DNA from: Diogma glabrata
Lineage: Eukaryota > Arthropoda > Insecta > Diptera > Cylindrotomidae
Assembly: GCA_963693315.1 (NCBI GenBank)
Contig: OY856188.1
Span: 157,374,018 to 157,438,017 of the forward strand
DNA length: 64,000 nucleotides
Reading direction: 5' to 3'
Position 1 is the first letter of the stretch; each line of letters begins with the position of its first letter. A program made the translations under genes and the position numbers. Positions 34,012 through 48,403 of the stretch are shown here, piece by piece. Below the pieces are notes generated by a model. It made no database searches. It was not told the DNA's origin and was given only the letters and a program-made list of their open reading frames with translations.

Positions 34012-36640
34012 TTTTTTTTTTTTTTAAATAAAAAGTGTTGTGTAATAGGGTTTAGAATATGTGTCACAACAACACACAAATACCTTTAAAGACCTAGATA
34101 GAGACCTATGGCATTCCTTAAAGACCTAGACTGGCGTTCTAAGGTGTTGATGAACGCTTTTTTTAAACCTCTACGGGTTGAAGCCATTTGAGACTAAGGG
34201 TTCCGGAAAACTATTCCATTTGTATGCAGTTCGGTCAAAAAAGTCTTTCTGCGATCTGTCAGTGTGACAACGCGGGATCTTGACCGTTTCACTGGTTGCG
34301 GTAGCCGATTGCCGAGTGGAACGGGGGTAAGAATAAGTTTGAGGCATGATGCTACTGATATCATCTGAGCACTGTTGTTAACGATATTTGTAAAAAAACA
34401 ACGAGGTCAGCAACAGTGCAACGATGTTGTAGGGAATCAAGCTTTGATGTCAAAACTCAATCAGCCACAATTCGTGTAGCCCGCTTTTGAACAGAATCCA
34501 AGAGGGTCAAGATGGGAACAGAATCAGCACCCCAAACTTGACAACGGTACTCCATACAGGGACGAATATAGGACTTATAAACATGGAGCAATTGGAATGG
34601 AGTGAAAAATTGTTCGCATCTATTTAGGAGGCCGAGTTTTTTAGACGCACTTTTTGCCATCGCCATTACATGATCGTTCCAGAGTAGGTCATTTGAAACT
34701 GTGACACCCAATAAACGAATGTTTTTACATTCACCTATTGGTTCATCACACATACTGAATAAATTATCTTTGGGGAACTCGGTCTTTAATCTGGAAACAA
34801 TCAACAGCTGTGTTTTGGTAGAGTTGAAATTGATCCGGTTTTGGTCACCCCAAACGGCGACTTTTTTTAGGTCTTTATTCACGTTTATGGCAGCGCCTCT
34901 CTGGGCAGGATTAATTCGTTCGTGCATTTACCTTTTGAAGGAAGGAACGACTTCTGCAGAGTACTATCATCTGCAAAACTATTTATTGGTTTGCTGGTGA
35001 TTTTCAATAATTCGTTGATATAAATCAAAAATAGGGTTGGGGACAATACTGAGCCTATAGGTATACCAGCGTTAATTAGTTTAGACTAAGAAAAAAATCC
35101 GTCTAAGGAGACTGAAATGTATCGGTTGGATAGAAAATTTTGAATCAGCTTCCCAACTTTGGGATGAAAACCATACGCAACGAGCTTGTTGATTAAGTTG
35201 GCATGCCAGACTCGATCGAATGCCTTGGAGATGTCTAAAGCGATAACGCTTGCTTCACCACCTTTATCAAGTTTGCTGTTCCAACAATGCGCTACATAGT
35301 TTAATAGATCGGTAGTTGATCTTTTGTTTCGAAAACCGTATTGGCTCTCGGATATTAAATGATTTTCTTCCAGAAATTTTGAAATGTGTGTATTAATATA
35401 AAGCTCGTAGACTTTCTATAGGACCGATAGTAAAACTATTGGTTAAGGTTTTTAAAATAATGGGTGGAATATTGTTCATTCCTGAAGCTTTGTTATTGTT
35501 TAACCCCTCTTAAAGTTTAGTGGCTATTTTGAGTTTGAAGTAAAGTTCATTCATATTAACTCCTGAAGACTGGATTTGGGGTATTTCCTTATGAGTTTCC
35601 AAAACAGTGGAGTTCAGAGCCAAGCGTTCAGCGAACAAGTTAGCTTTTCTTGCGGGATTATTGACGATTAAATCACCATCAATAATAGGGGGAATAGAAA
35701 ATTTTGTACCAGAATTTAAAGAACTAATGGCACTGTAGAAACTCTTGTCAGAAATAGACATAGACGTAAGTTTTGAGGCTTTTGCTCTGTCAATTTCAGA
35801 CTTTTCGTTTGAGATAATCTGGTTAGATATTTTGTTGATCTTTAGATATTGGGATCGATTAGTGGGGGTTTTGTTATGAATCGAAATATTAAATGATCTA
35901 CGTTTGTTTCTAAGTGCCGTTTTGGCACCTTTCGAATACAAGTATTTTTGTTTGGGTTTTACTATGGAGAAAGGGGACAAATTTATTGATAGCAAATTGG
36001 ATGGTTTCTGTAAAGTTTTGAGCAGAAACATTTACATTGTCAGTGTAAAAACAATTTGGAGACCACTCTTATCCATTTTTGAGTAGTGAAATATTTTACG
36101 GGATTTGGGAGCTGTAGTTTTAAGTAAATCAGTTTTGATAACTGATGAGATTAAATAATGATCAGAATTTCCAATACTACCTTTCGCGACATCGACACTC
36201 GTAATATCTGGCATTGTGGTAAGATAGAGATCTAAAAGAAAACTATTATCACCGCCATTACGGGGAGTGAAAGTTGGGTTTTTAACAATTTGGAATAGGC
36301 CCTGAGACGCGGCAAAAATTTCTTCCAGTTTTCCAACATCGTCGGTCGATTTGGAGAATTCCAACCATGATTTGATGTGGACGTTGAAGTCACTGGTAAC
36401 GATAACTTCACAATTAGGGGACTTTGCTCTAATCTCGTCCACAATTTTTGTCAGCATATTAAAAAAGTTTGGGTTACGTTTGTTGGGGGACCGGTATAAA
36501 GCTATTGTAAAAAAAGTCATTTCTGAAAGACAAATCTTTAAAACCATTGTATTGAAGCCGTCACCGTGTAGTTCAAAATTTGGAAATCGTGTATACGCAA
36601 CACTCATGAATGAATGCGCATACTAAACTACTTTTAAATA
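34012..36640 (-). mobile_element. CR1/Jockey-like LINE, minus strand, decayed
   Basis: The 3' end has a run of T at 34012-34025 (poly(A) on the coding strand) and a conserved 3' UTR (about 34030-34160: gcgttcatcaacaccttag and tgttgttgtgacacat). Coding remnants run back to an endonuclease frame at 36607. The far 5' end is not identified and may be truncated. A related 5'-truncated copy on the other strand is at 17185-18370. Confidence 0.82.
34440..36607 (-). pseudogene. CR1/Jockey-like LINE ORF2: endonuclease and reverse transcriptase, broken
   Basis: 36607-36032 encodes the second half of an APE-type endonuclease (IALYRSPNKRNPNFF, VIVTSDFNVHIKSW, and GNSDHYLI with the catalytic SDH). 36031-35510 carries the linker into the reverse transcriptase. 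Across 35370-34960, in shifting frames, lie YGFRNKRSTTDLL, motif A ALDISKAFDRVWH, a motif B-like GIPIGSVLSPTLFLIYINEL and an intact FADD box (about 34965-34976). 34927-34457 gives the thumb and C-terminus (LLIVSRLKTEF, YIRPCMEYRCQVWGADSV). Several frameshifts and at least one stop before motif B make it non-functional. Its retained FADD contrasts with the FAND of the 17.2-kb copy. Confidence 0.82.
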
Positions 36641-37980
36641 ATAGTAAATAATAGTTTCATTTGATAACCTAATAAAGTTTAAATCCTTTACGATGCAGCC
36701 ACTACTATTGATGTTATTGAAGTTAGAAGGTTGATTTTTAAAAATGATCAAAAGTTATAATCAAATAAATCGTAGCTGGTACGAAGTTCATTGGGTCTTC
36801 TAGTCCTATATAAAATATGACATAGGCTAATATATTATGGGATACGATAAAGAAAATAATTATAAAATAAAAGATAAAAACGAATTTGTTTTTTGTAAAA
36901 CAAATTCGCTTTTTATCTTTTCCATACACAAATCTAAAATGTGATTACCTATAATTCAGCTAGAGGCCATGCTCATGTGACGCACTGTCTTCCACAATTA
37001 TTAAAACCCATACATAGATTTTTCGTTCAGGCAATTACATATCATCACCAAGGAATACTCCACAGCCAAGATGGAGGGTGCTACTGTTGACTGAATATCC
37101 CAAGACAAATGATATCTCAATTCTATGTGGTAGTGGTATATAATATTTCATGTTAACTCGTTAGTCAGTAACAAGAACTGGAATACGCGGGTCACAAATA
37201 AAAAAATTTACAAATTAAGAAAAACTTGAGGGATATGCAAGAAAAATACGACTTATTACTGTCGTTTTGTAGTTTAAACGCAGGTTTCTTAAGAAGTGTT
37301 TATTTGTGTTAAGTTTATTTAAGTACCTTCCTAGATTTTTGTATTTCAAGAGTAATAGCACCTTTTTTAAAGATATATGTTTATCTGTTATATGTTTGTA
37401 TTACAAAAACTCCATAAACTTTAATATTTAGAATCCTTCATATTTCAACTCTAAATTTATAGAAAGGCACGATATCTACATAAACGTTTGATATAAAGAC
37501 CTTTTTATTATATTTCTCTGTAAATTTATAGATTTTACCTTTTTCTCACACTTCAATCTTTTTTATTTGCATATCACACCAATTTAAGGTATATATTTTT
37601 TCACTCGACACAAGAAAAATGTAACACGTCAAGAAAAAAGTCGTTATAAGAAAAACCATCTCATTTCTGACATACCTAAAGGTAAAATTCAATAGCATTC
37701 TTTCGATTTCTTTTATATTTGTTCTTATGTTGTTTATGCTAAAAGAAAATGAAAAAGAAAATTATTCCTCAGAGGAAAATTTAAATTATTGTTTTTTTAT
37801 TATCATAATCGATTCAAGAAAATAAAATAAATTAACACTTTTTGTTACTCTTCTTTACTGTGTTATTGTGTTTAAAGGTCAAATTTAATCTTAAACTTGA
37901 TTTGAAAAGGTATAACCATTTTGAAAATAACAAATTAGAAATGATTTGGGTAGTAAGTTTAGAAATTTTAAGAAGTTTTT
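36641..37980. other. AT-rich spacer, nothing recognised
   Basis: Short open frames here have AT-driven composition and no recognisable motif. One small near-mirror, around aaaacgaatttgttttttg at 36878-36896, is noted only as a local hairpin. Confidence 0.4.
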
Positions 37981-37984
37981 TTTT

Positions 37985-38306
37985 TTGCGTTCGGCAAGCT
38001 ACGAAAAATGCCGATTGCCCGCGATCTTGTAAATTTGCTGCCACATTTTTTTTTAACTGTGAGGATTGGAAATTTGTTTTAGAACACGAGGGTAAGCTTG
38101 TCCGACCAAAATGTGTTTGCTATTGTCGAGTCCGACAACTGACATTTTGGATGTTTGGTTTGTCGGACTAGACAATAGCATACAAATTTTTGTCGGACAA
38201 GGTCACCTTCGTGTTCTAAACAACATTTCCAACCACCATAGTTAAAAAAACAAAAGAGTTCAAGATCCCGGGCATTTGGCATTTTTCGAGACTTGCCGAA
38301 CGCAAA
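37985..38306. repeat. Imperfect foldback/MITE, about 320 bp
   Basis: The left half (ttgcgttcggcaagctacg, then ttagaacacgagggtaagc and gctattgtcgagtccgaca) is repeated in inverse on the right (tgtcggactagacaatagc, gtgttctaaa, and acttgccgaacgcaaaa). Arms are about 145 bp around a short centre near 38140. Arm divergence is visible, so it is older than the 27395 foldback. Confidence 0.75.
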
Positions 38307-38309
38307 AGC

Positions 38310-38865
38310 GGCCGATTTGAGAAAAATCGCAGAACAAATGTTTTCGGTCTCGTCTATGACAGGTGAGGCACCTAGTATAAAATATGTGGTAAGCATAACA
38401 TGAAATCGGCGCCGGTCCAGGGACTATTATTATACAGTGTTTAAATTCATGTTTTTGTTTACGGTCGCGCATAAAGTTTCGAACTCTAGTCCTTCGATCG
38501 TTTGTCCTGCACGCTATCCAATCGGTTAATTTATATGTTAAGAAACAATAAATATCTTTGATAGTAATTAATTACAATAATAATGGCTTCTATAAGACTT
38601 CCATAGAATTTAGTTTTTTAATTTATAAATGCTATGGACCAGAAATTTGAGGTGCGTATAAAACTAATCTGTCCACATGAAATGACGGATACAAATAATA
38701 CTAAAGAGCTTTCCGTTTGGTTTACAGGGGTACGATGTGAGACCTTTGAGAAAATACATTTTTTTATAGATTCAAGTAGGGTATCAAATGAAAGGGCTTC
38801 AGCTCGGTATTCCTCAAAAATTTATTTTGGAATTTTACACCTCACCAATTTTTGTATAATTTTGG
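38310..38865. other. Spacer with one unassigned open frame
   Basis: A frame of 89 codons (38634-38903) begins MDQKFEVRIKLICPHEMTD. I do not recognise it. Its end runs into the leader of the tandem array, so it is unlikely to be a complete gene. Confidence 0.35.
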
Positions 38866-38869
38866 ATAA

Positions 38870-39605
38870 TGACGTTTTCTTCATGTTTTTTTACCTCGAT
38901 TAGCTCCGAACCTAACCGATCGAAAATCTTCAAATGTATTTGGAATGATAGAAAAATTAGTGAGTTCTTATTAAAAAATATATAAAAGTAACACATACTC
39001 ATAATTATATTTATAAAAAGGGGGGAAATGAGAAGGGGTAAAAACACTATTTAAAACGTGGTCAAATGGGGTTTTCTTTGAAAGAACATTTAATTTAGAA
39101 CACATAGCAATTTTTTTTAGAATTTTGCGATGCACAGTTTTTGAGTTATTATAAAAAAAGTGCTACTTGCATACCGAACTCCCTCCCCCCTACGTTTCGA
39201 CTTAATTTAGAACACATTGCAAATTAATTTTTTTTAATTTTGCGGTGCACGGTTCTTGAGTTATTGTCAAAAAAGTGTTTCAGACCGTACCCCCTACGTT
39301 TCGACGCTGATTGACAGAAAAAATTTAAAAATTCACAGAGTTGGTTTCTCAGAGGAAGTTTGGTAAATTTTGAATGAAAATTTTAGCGAAGTCTCAAATA
39401 AATATATTTCTGTGTGTTTAGTGGGACGGGGCGGGGAGGGTAAAAAAAACATTTTTTAACCAAGCGAGTGGATTATCATTCGAAAAAGCACCTAATTTAG
39501 AATACATTGCAATGTTTTTTTTAAATTTTGCAATGCACAGTTTTTGAGTTATTGTCGAAAAAGTGCGAATTTTAGACCGTTCCTCCCTCCCCTACGTTTC
39601 GACAC
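38870..39605 (+). repeat. 285-bp-period tandem array with leader, locus 2, first part
   Basis: The leader (38885-39055, cctcgattagctccgaacct) matches the leader at locus 1. It is followed by diverged units with atttgaaagagc-like, ttttgcgatgcacagttttt and ctgattgacagaaaaa boxes. The array is then interrupted by the hAT element and resumes at 41617. Confidence 0.8.
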
Positions 39606-41616
39606 TAGTGATGGGTAACCTCAGCTAAATTAGCAATCCCTTCAGACCGGATCGTTCATTTGCACTGACCAATTTAAAAACATCGGTCTTCGTTCAATCG
39701 GTCACTTGCAAAAATATTAAATATTTCAGTCAAAAATAATAATAAAACTGCCTCGTGAATAGGTCAAGAACCATATCCTAATTAACAAGCAACAATCCCC
39801 TTAAATCTAAGACCAATTCGTCTAAAAAGTTGCAAAGGGTTTTCAAAACTTTTTGCAAAGAGCAATAAAGAAGAAGCGAAATAAAGAAGAAAGCCCCTTC
39901 CGTTTAAAAATTATTATATTGCTCATATACTAATGTAATTTATTTAAAAAGATTAATAAATCATTGCTTAAAAATCTATACAGGGTTTATACTAAAGTAC
40001 CTCTACTATTTAAGCCACCCTGTATTTGTTTGTTTTCTACCGTTTGTCTTAAAGGATTCTCCTTTATAACATATTGCAATCTCATTTTAATGAGCCATAC
40101 AGTCTTACATCTCATCCTATAATTAACATTCAATAAAAAAAATCCTCATCCATTCTATATATCGATTTAAGGAAAAAACATTATTAAAAACAAAATTGCA
40201 CTATTGACTATAAAATGAGGAATATAATGTTTAAGTGCTGACATGTAGTAAATTGTTAATTTTCAACTAAAGCTTTAGCTAAGGTAAAACAAACAATTTT
40301 TTTATACAGCAAATATTGCATACAAAATTAAATTAAATCTGAAAAACTTAAATGAAATTAATTCTATTATTTCTAATTATCCGCTAACAAAAATTACAAA
40401 TAATAATAAAAACAATTTAAATACATATAAATATGTATATGTACAAACAAAAGCTTTTTTCATAATCATTCATTAATAATTAATATATACAAACAATAAT
40501 CTTCATAATCAATTTTTTCCACTTTAATATCACAATTATTCATAATTTGTAAAAGTTGAATGAAATCCACTTCTTTTTTTTTCAATAGCATTTATATTTT
40601 CTTAAAAATAGCATTTTTTCATTCCTTATAATCATTCTTTCTTTTTCGAACGAACTTTTATTTAATTTTGTTTATTTTTATCATTTTGTGTTTTGCTTAT
40701 TTGTTGAACGAGCTGAACGAGGTGAACGGGCTGAACGAGGTGAACGAGCTGAACGAGGTGAACGAGCTGAACAAGTTCAGTTTTTGTTCTTTATGATAAA
40801 TTTTTCATTACAATATTTTTTGTGAACTAATTCGTTTTATACGCAGGTCATTTCTTTTGGCAGGCGTGTTGTTTTGTTTACTAGTAAATTCGAACCGTTC
40901 AGTTTTTGTTCTTTATGATAAAATTTTCGTTAGAATATTGTTTTTTCTATTTATGATTAATAATAAGTGTATAATGAATATGGTATTGTTAGTTTGGTTT
41001 TGTTTCATTGTTTATTAGTTTTGTGTTGTTGTTAGTGTTATTTTCATATAAAGGTTTGAAAATTTTTAATTTTCATTGTTAGATGAAGTGCGTATATTGT
41101 TTATAATTTTTATATGTGTATTGGTTGCTTTATGTTGTTATGAAAATCTGCACGATTAGTTAGATACATTTTTTCAGGTCACTTTTTTATGTGAAGTTGT
41201 TGAATATAATGAATAAATGTTTGAGAGGAGAAACACAAATTCGCATATCACAATGATCGGAATCAAAATTTGATTGTAATGAAAATTTGAAGACGAATTG
41301 ATATTGGAGGTGCATTATTACTTTTTATTGAAGGTTTATTTGAGGTGTATTATTGAAATCATGTTCAAATCTAAAACTACGTTTTGAATTAAACATATGG
41401 ATTTCGAAAAAGTTTGCATGATGTTAATGGTTAACTAACACTGCTGCCATTATATTATACACTAAAAGACGTTCATTGCACATAAAAAAATGTCAATAGT
41501 ACATAAAAAGTTAGTAACCGACGAACGACGTTTCTTTTATTACTGAACGATCGGTCGTGGTTCACTGAAGTGATCCGTTAAATTAAATTCGGTCGTTTAC
41601 GACCGACACATCACTA
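39606..41616. mobile_element. 2011-bp non-autonomous hAT element, 8-bp TSD
   Basis: Exact 8-bp duplications ttcgacac (39598-39605 and 41617-41624) flank it. The ends are tagtgatggg and its near-inverse (cacatcacta): 8 matching terminal bases. Beyond them the right subterminus has reiterated gaccga/cggtcg motifs (41550-41606). The interior has no transposase frame. It contains a 20-bp-scale minisatellite and two copies of ttctttatgataaa (about 40780 and 40910). Insertion into a unit of the tandem array is unambiguous because the unit resumes in register. Confidence 0.92.
40704..40772 (+). repeat. Minisatellite of gaacgag(g/c)tgaacg units
   Basis: Ten-base units alternating gaacgagctg and gaacgaggtg repeat about seven times. 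It lies inside the 2011-bp hAT. Confidence 0.8.
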
Positions 41617-41624
41617 TTCGACAC

Positions 41625-41977
41625 TGATTGACAGAAAAATTTGCAAAAATTCACAAAGCTAGAAAGTTTGATAAATTTTGATTTAAAATTATAGCGAAGT
41701 CTCAAATAATTATATTTCTGTGTGTTTAGGGAGACGGGGCGGAGAGGGTAAAAAAACCGTTTTGACCCAAGCGAATGGGGTGTCATTTGAAAGAGCATCT
41801 AATTTAAAACACATTGCAATTTTTAGAATTTTGCGGTGCACAGTTTTTGTGTGATTGACAAAAAAGTGCGGATTTCAGACCGTTCCCCCCTCTCCCTACG
41901 TTTCGACACTGATTGACAGAAAAATTTGTAAAAATTCGGGAGTTTGGTAAATTTTGAATGAAAATTATAGTCTCAAA

Positions 41978-42052
<75 letters not shown>

Positions 42053-42715
42053 GTGTGTTTAGGGGGCGGAGGTGGAGAGGGTAGAAAAAAAACCTTTTTG
42101 CCCCAGCAAGTGGGGGGTGCCATTTGAAAGAGCATCTAATTTAAAACACATTGTAATTTTTTTAGAACTTGGCGGTGCACAGTTTTTGAGTTATTGTCAA
42201 AAAAGTTCGAATTCCAGACCGTTTTGACACTGATTGACAGACAAATTTGAAGAAATTTTCAGAGCTAGGAATTTTGGTAAATTTTCAAATAATTATATTT
42301 CTGTGTGTTTAGGTGATGGGTGTAGGGAGGGTAAAAAAACCATTTTTTACCCAAATGAGTGGGGTTAAAGGGGTGAAAGAGCACCTAATTTTGATCATAT
42401 TACATTTTTTTTATTGTAAAAAAAATATTTTTTGTATATAAAAAACCCAATTCTCCTAAATTTCGATACTTGATTGACCGAAAAAATAATCAAATTTAAA
42501 CCATTTACAAGCTGGTGCACTTGTCTGACTTTTTCTATTTGTTTTATTAATTCAAAGATTTTGGGTAATTAAGGGGTTATATTTTTTCAATCATTAACTT
42601 TTAGCGTACCTACACTTTTATTTGAATAATTTTTTTTAAATCAAAAGTTTTGTTATTGAATTTTTAATAAGTGTCACAACAACATGCGTACTAAGGTGCT
42701 GATGAACGCAGTTAA
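41625..42715 (+). repeat. 285-bp-period tandem array, locus 2, second part
   Basis: Units continue with the gattgacagaaaaa box at about 41627, 41911 and 42232 and a diverged one at 42472. One unit contains a (TA)n expansion at 41982-42050. The end (42660-42715) carries a fragment of the CR1/Jockey-like LINE 3' tail on the minus strand (gtgtcacaacaacatgcg, ctgatgaacgc). Confidence 0.75.
41982..42050. repeat. (TA)n microsatellite
   Basis: An uninterrupted run of about 34 TA units inside a tandem-array monomer. Confidence 0.98.
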
Positions 42716-43240
42716 TTTGTAAAAATGTTACATTAATATAAAACAATAACCATACAAGCAATGCATATCACACCATCCATTTACTGTTAATTATTTTAAT
42801 AGAGTGACTAAATTATGAAACTCTGTATTGTATCAGTTCTTCCTGTCGAGTTTGGCTCTCAGAAATGTAAAGAAAATTCATATACCATTTGTAACGATTG
42901 ACTATTTCAAATATTTCTCTAAAAGTAGGAATATTCTTATACAAAAATTTTCGCTAATAGTTTGCTAATTTGTTGCTACTCGCGCTTTATTTTTCTAGAA
43001 AGAAACAGGCATAAAAGTTTGTATCCACGACTACTAAAAATATTTGTTTTCCATGCGTTTATCTTCCATTGTAATTGGATTCATTCCACAACTAGTGATT
43101 ATAATTAAATTTTTTAACAGTTCTATAGTTTATTAAATATTCCCCTAGCAAGTTAAAAACTTTATTTGTTGGTATAATAATATCAAAACGTTAAAACGAG
43201 AACAATACATATGATGAAAAACGTGTTCTAGACAGAGTTG
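42716..43240. other. AT-rich spacer with one dispersed repeat
   Basis: 42893-42940 repeats the stretch of 12436-12485. Nothing else was recognised. Confidence 0.4.
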
Positions 43241-43249
43241 TGAAAACTG

Positions 43250-43660
43250 AAAACTCGAACTTCAGTGGTTAAAATTTTTTGATGATATAAATTGTTCGAA
43301 AAAATAATGAACAATTAGAAAATTAATCGGACTAAAAATCTTTAAAATTAAATATCTCAAGAACACGAATTAACGCCTATTTGTAAATTTGACATATTTT
43401 AAAGTAAGGTTAGAGCTATATTTAAAAAAAAAAAAGTTAAAATTTAATTGATTTTAAAAGTTTTTGTTAATGGAAGTTGTTTGAAAAAATGAAGAAAAAT
43501 TCGAATTTCAGTCGTACTAAAAATCTTTAAAATTAAATATCTCAAGAACAAAAATTAACGCCTCTGAGTTAATTTAAAATATTTTAGAGTAAGAATAGAA
43601 CTATTTTCAGAAAAAAAATTAATTAAATTCCAATTGATCTTCGACCCTAGCGCTATCTTT
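43250..43660 (+). repeat. Tandem duplication, period about 190 bp
   Basis: 43311-43455 and 43502-43650 share ctaaaaatctttaaaattaa, tatctcaagaac and attaacgcct in order, with diverged flanks. It is two old copies. Confidence 0.6.
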
Positions 43661-45574
<1,914 letters not shown>

Positions 45575-45784
45575 TATGTATGTATTATTTTATTATTATT
45601 TAATACATATGTCATGTATTATTTTATTATTATTTAAAATTAAAATGTAGAGTAGAAATACAGTAAGTATTTACATTTTTACTCTCTATTCATTATTGTA
45701 CGATCCGTGATATGAATCAGAATCAGAAAAGCGAGAATGTTTTATAAATTTTTATCTAAAAGTAGCACGGTTTCCACTAATTAT

Positions 45785-45960
45785 ATTTCAGTGTTTTGAG
45801 GGGATGGAAATGGGGGAAGGTGAAAAAATCTTTTTGGACTTAAACTGGCTTTCATTTGAAAGACTTGCACTTGCCTTAAGAAATATAGCAATTTTTACAT
45901 AATTGTGAAGTGCACAGTTTTTGAGTTATTGTCTTTCATTATATTTGACTTGATAATTCA
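45785..45960 (+). repeat. Single diverged unit of the 285-bp tandem family
   Basis: It contains tttgaggggatggaaatggg, tttcatttgaaagac, and gtgcacagtttttgagttat in the order found at loci 1 and 2. Confidence 0.65.
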
Positions 45961-46039
45961 TAAATTATAATTTTATTTGAACAGTGCGTGTTTCAATATA
46001 GTGTGTGTTTCAATATAAACCATTTACGGATGGTATAAT

Positions 46040-48260
46040 TTAATATTTCTTTTTTTTGTTTGGTTTTGTTTTTTTATTCGCCGTAGCGACATAGTTACCA
46101 AGGCAGCCGATTTTTTTAAGGTCGTTTGTTTCATCCATTTCCCATTGCTGTCGTGGTCTACCTCGTGGTTGCCCACTCCCTGTGGTACAAACGTACATTT
46201 TTTTAATCATTCCAGTCAGACTGCGGCCCATTTCAATCAGACTGTGAATCGGCTCGTAGAACATGGTCAAACCAAGCAATCCTATTGGACCGGATACAAC
46301 CTATTATATCATGACCGACAAAAACGACGCTGATCTCAAAGTTATATCGGGTTCTGTACTCTCCATCGTCTGTCTTAAGTGAACCAAAAATGTGGCGTAC
46401 GATCTTACGGATAAATAGACAGATAAATGTGATTTTTTTGTAAGGATTTAGGTTTGTGACCCATACATCACAACCGGTCTAATCAATGTCTTGTATAACT
46501 TAAGTTTGGTGTTAGTTGATAAATACGGTGATCCAAGGGGAGGTTTAATTGTGTAGAAAGTTCGACTATCTGCAATGATTCGAGTTTTTATATCTGTAAG
46601 TATGCTGTTGTTTGAGTCAAGCATTGATCCCAAATATTTAAAAGATTCAACTCCCTCATTTCGATCATCGCCGCACATCAAATCCTTCTTCTCATCCTTC
46701 CTTGAAACATTCATATATTTGGTTTTATCGTAGTTATTTTGCAGATCAATTTTTCTAGCAACGTTCTTAAGTGACTTGAAAGTTTTACTCATAACATTTT
46801 CACTTTGGTCGAGTATGACATCAGTCATATAATAAGCTTCGCTCGTCGCCCGTTCCGAGTGACTTGTTCCTGGTCACTCAAGAAAATTCTCAAAATAAGA
46901 AGTATCCAAAACATAGTCTATTTTTAGCTTCCCATCTTCGTTTTGAATAGCAGTCGATCTAGTTTGAGGTCTCTTTTTAAGGTTTTAACCTGTTGAAAGA
47001 AGTAACGTGTTTGATGTTCCTTATTAAAGCTTTCAATCTCATCACACTTCTTCTTCCACCATTCTCTCTACGTTCATCTCCATAGCTTTGAACGGCTTAT
47101 ATTGCCAGTTTATAGTTCTTCTTCGTGGACCTGATTCCTCCAATGTTTGGCAATATGGTTTTGATATCTCTTCTGTTTCAGAATTCTTTGGTGATTAGAT
47201 GTTTAAACGATTCTGTTCTTTGAATTTTGGAATGTCTGGATTTGGAAAGTTGAACCTTATCTTAGCACATACAAGGAAGTGGGTGGTCACTTCCAATGCA
47301 TGCAGCTCTAAATGATCGCCCAACCAGATCCCCCTAAAAGAAACGTGCTGTTACTAGTACGTGATCAATTTGATTTCGAGTTTTTCCATTCTAAACTGCA
47401 GTAGGTGCATGCACGGCAATAAGAGAAATCTAGATACTAAGACACAAGGGTTCGATTCCCAAACCGACCGGAATTGAGATAAAACTTTTGTTACGGATCT
47501 TTCACTTTTCAAAGCAATTTTTCATTCTATTCAATTGAATACATTCATTTCTAGTGTCTTAGAATTCTAAACTACATAATGGTTAGATCCATTGCTAAAC
47601 TCTTAATAAAATCTTGAAGAGAAATATATTTGTATGTACCGTGTAACCGTAGGTAGCATATTCTCTCATTGACCAGAATGAATTTTATCACGGCTCCTTG
47701 TGTGCTTGCATGCCTTGCGTGCACCAACAAAAAACCGAGTACCAAATTCTCCTCGAGAAGGAAAACCACTACAGTATAAAGAGTGAATATCTAAATATTG
47801 TTTTCCGATTATTTGCTGTCTAATTTCTTGCAGAGCAATGATATCCATCTTATACCTCCCAGCCTCTGTTTCTAGGCATATTAGAGAGCATGAAGTGCGC
47901 TCAGGCTACGCTCGGTAGTCTGTCCTTTTTCACGTCCATGTAAAATTCGGTTTTTTGTCCGGGTTTGTTATTCTTTTTCTGGTTTCTAAATTTAACAAAG
48001 TTTTTTTCGGGGTTAAGCCGTTAACCTTAGATCCAACCCAAATTTTGTGAATGGGTCCGTTATAATGTTAAGGTCATCAGAATAACCCTTTTACATCCCG
48101 CTCCCAGCAGTCCCCAACATGGAGAAAAGACGCTTGGGTCGCATTCGTTTTAAGGCACCAATTTGCTGTGATGTAGCGTCATTGAATAAGCAGTTTTTAC
48201 TCTGCTTGTCTCCGATACACCAACCTAATGCTGTCAGCATTACCCAGGCAGCATGGCAAA
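46040..48260 (-). pseudogene. RTE LINE copy, minus strand, decayed
   Basis: The 5' UTR (48260-47990) matches, in reverse, the start of the full-length element (caacatggagaaaagacgct, and attttgtgaatgggt). Endonuclease remnants lie at 47848-47570 (DIIALQEIR) and 47420-47270 (HAPT, NQIDHVLV, GSDH). The reverse-transcriptase thumb is at 46828-46448 (ESFKYLGSMLDSNNS, LYKTLIRPVVMYGSQT). The C-terminus is at 46279-46040 (GQPRGRPRQQWE). The YADD region has become a degraded DVILDQSE. It is subfamily B, like 33012-33684. An insertion with a tRNA-like B box lies within the endonuclease region. Confidence 0.78.
47416..47565 (+). repeat. Possible tRNA-derived SINE fragment
   Basis: ggttcgattcc at 47449-47459 matches the consensus internal B box of tRNA genes. 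The segment interrupts the RTE endonuclease code. A 10-base match attctaaact flanks it (47388-47397 and 47564-47573), though the first copy lies slightly inside LINE-like sequence. No A box or complete cloverleaf was found, so this is at best a truncated SINE. Confidence 0.3.
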
Positions 48261-48403
48261 GACATCGGATTTTGCTACTCTTTATCTTTAGTTACCATAA
48301 ACCGCTATGAATAAGATTTAATATGTAATATTTTTCAATGGATAATATGTTACATTTTTCGTATCTGATCGATCAATTTTCCATTGACATTGCTATTTGT
48401 TAG

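Noticed and set aside
38634..38903. 89-codon frame as a host gene
   Set aside because: It runs into the tandem-array leader and has no recognisable motif; kept only as an unassigned frame in the spacer entry.
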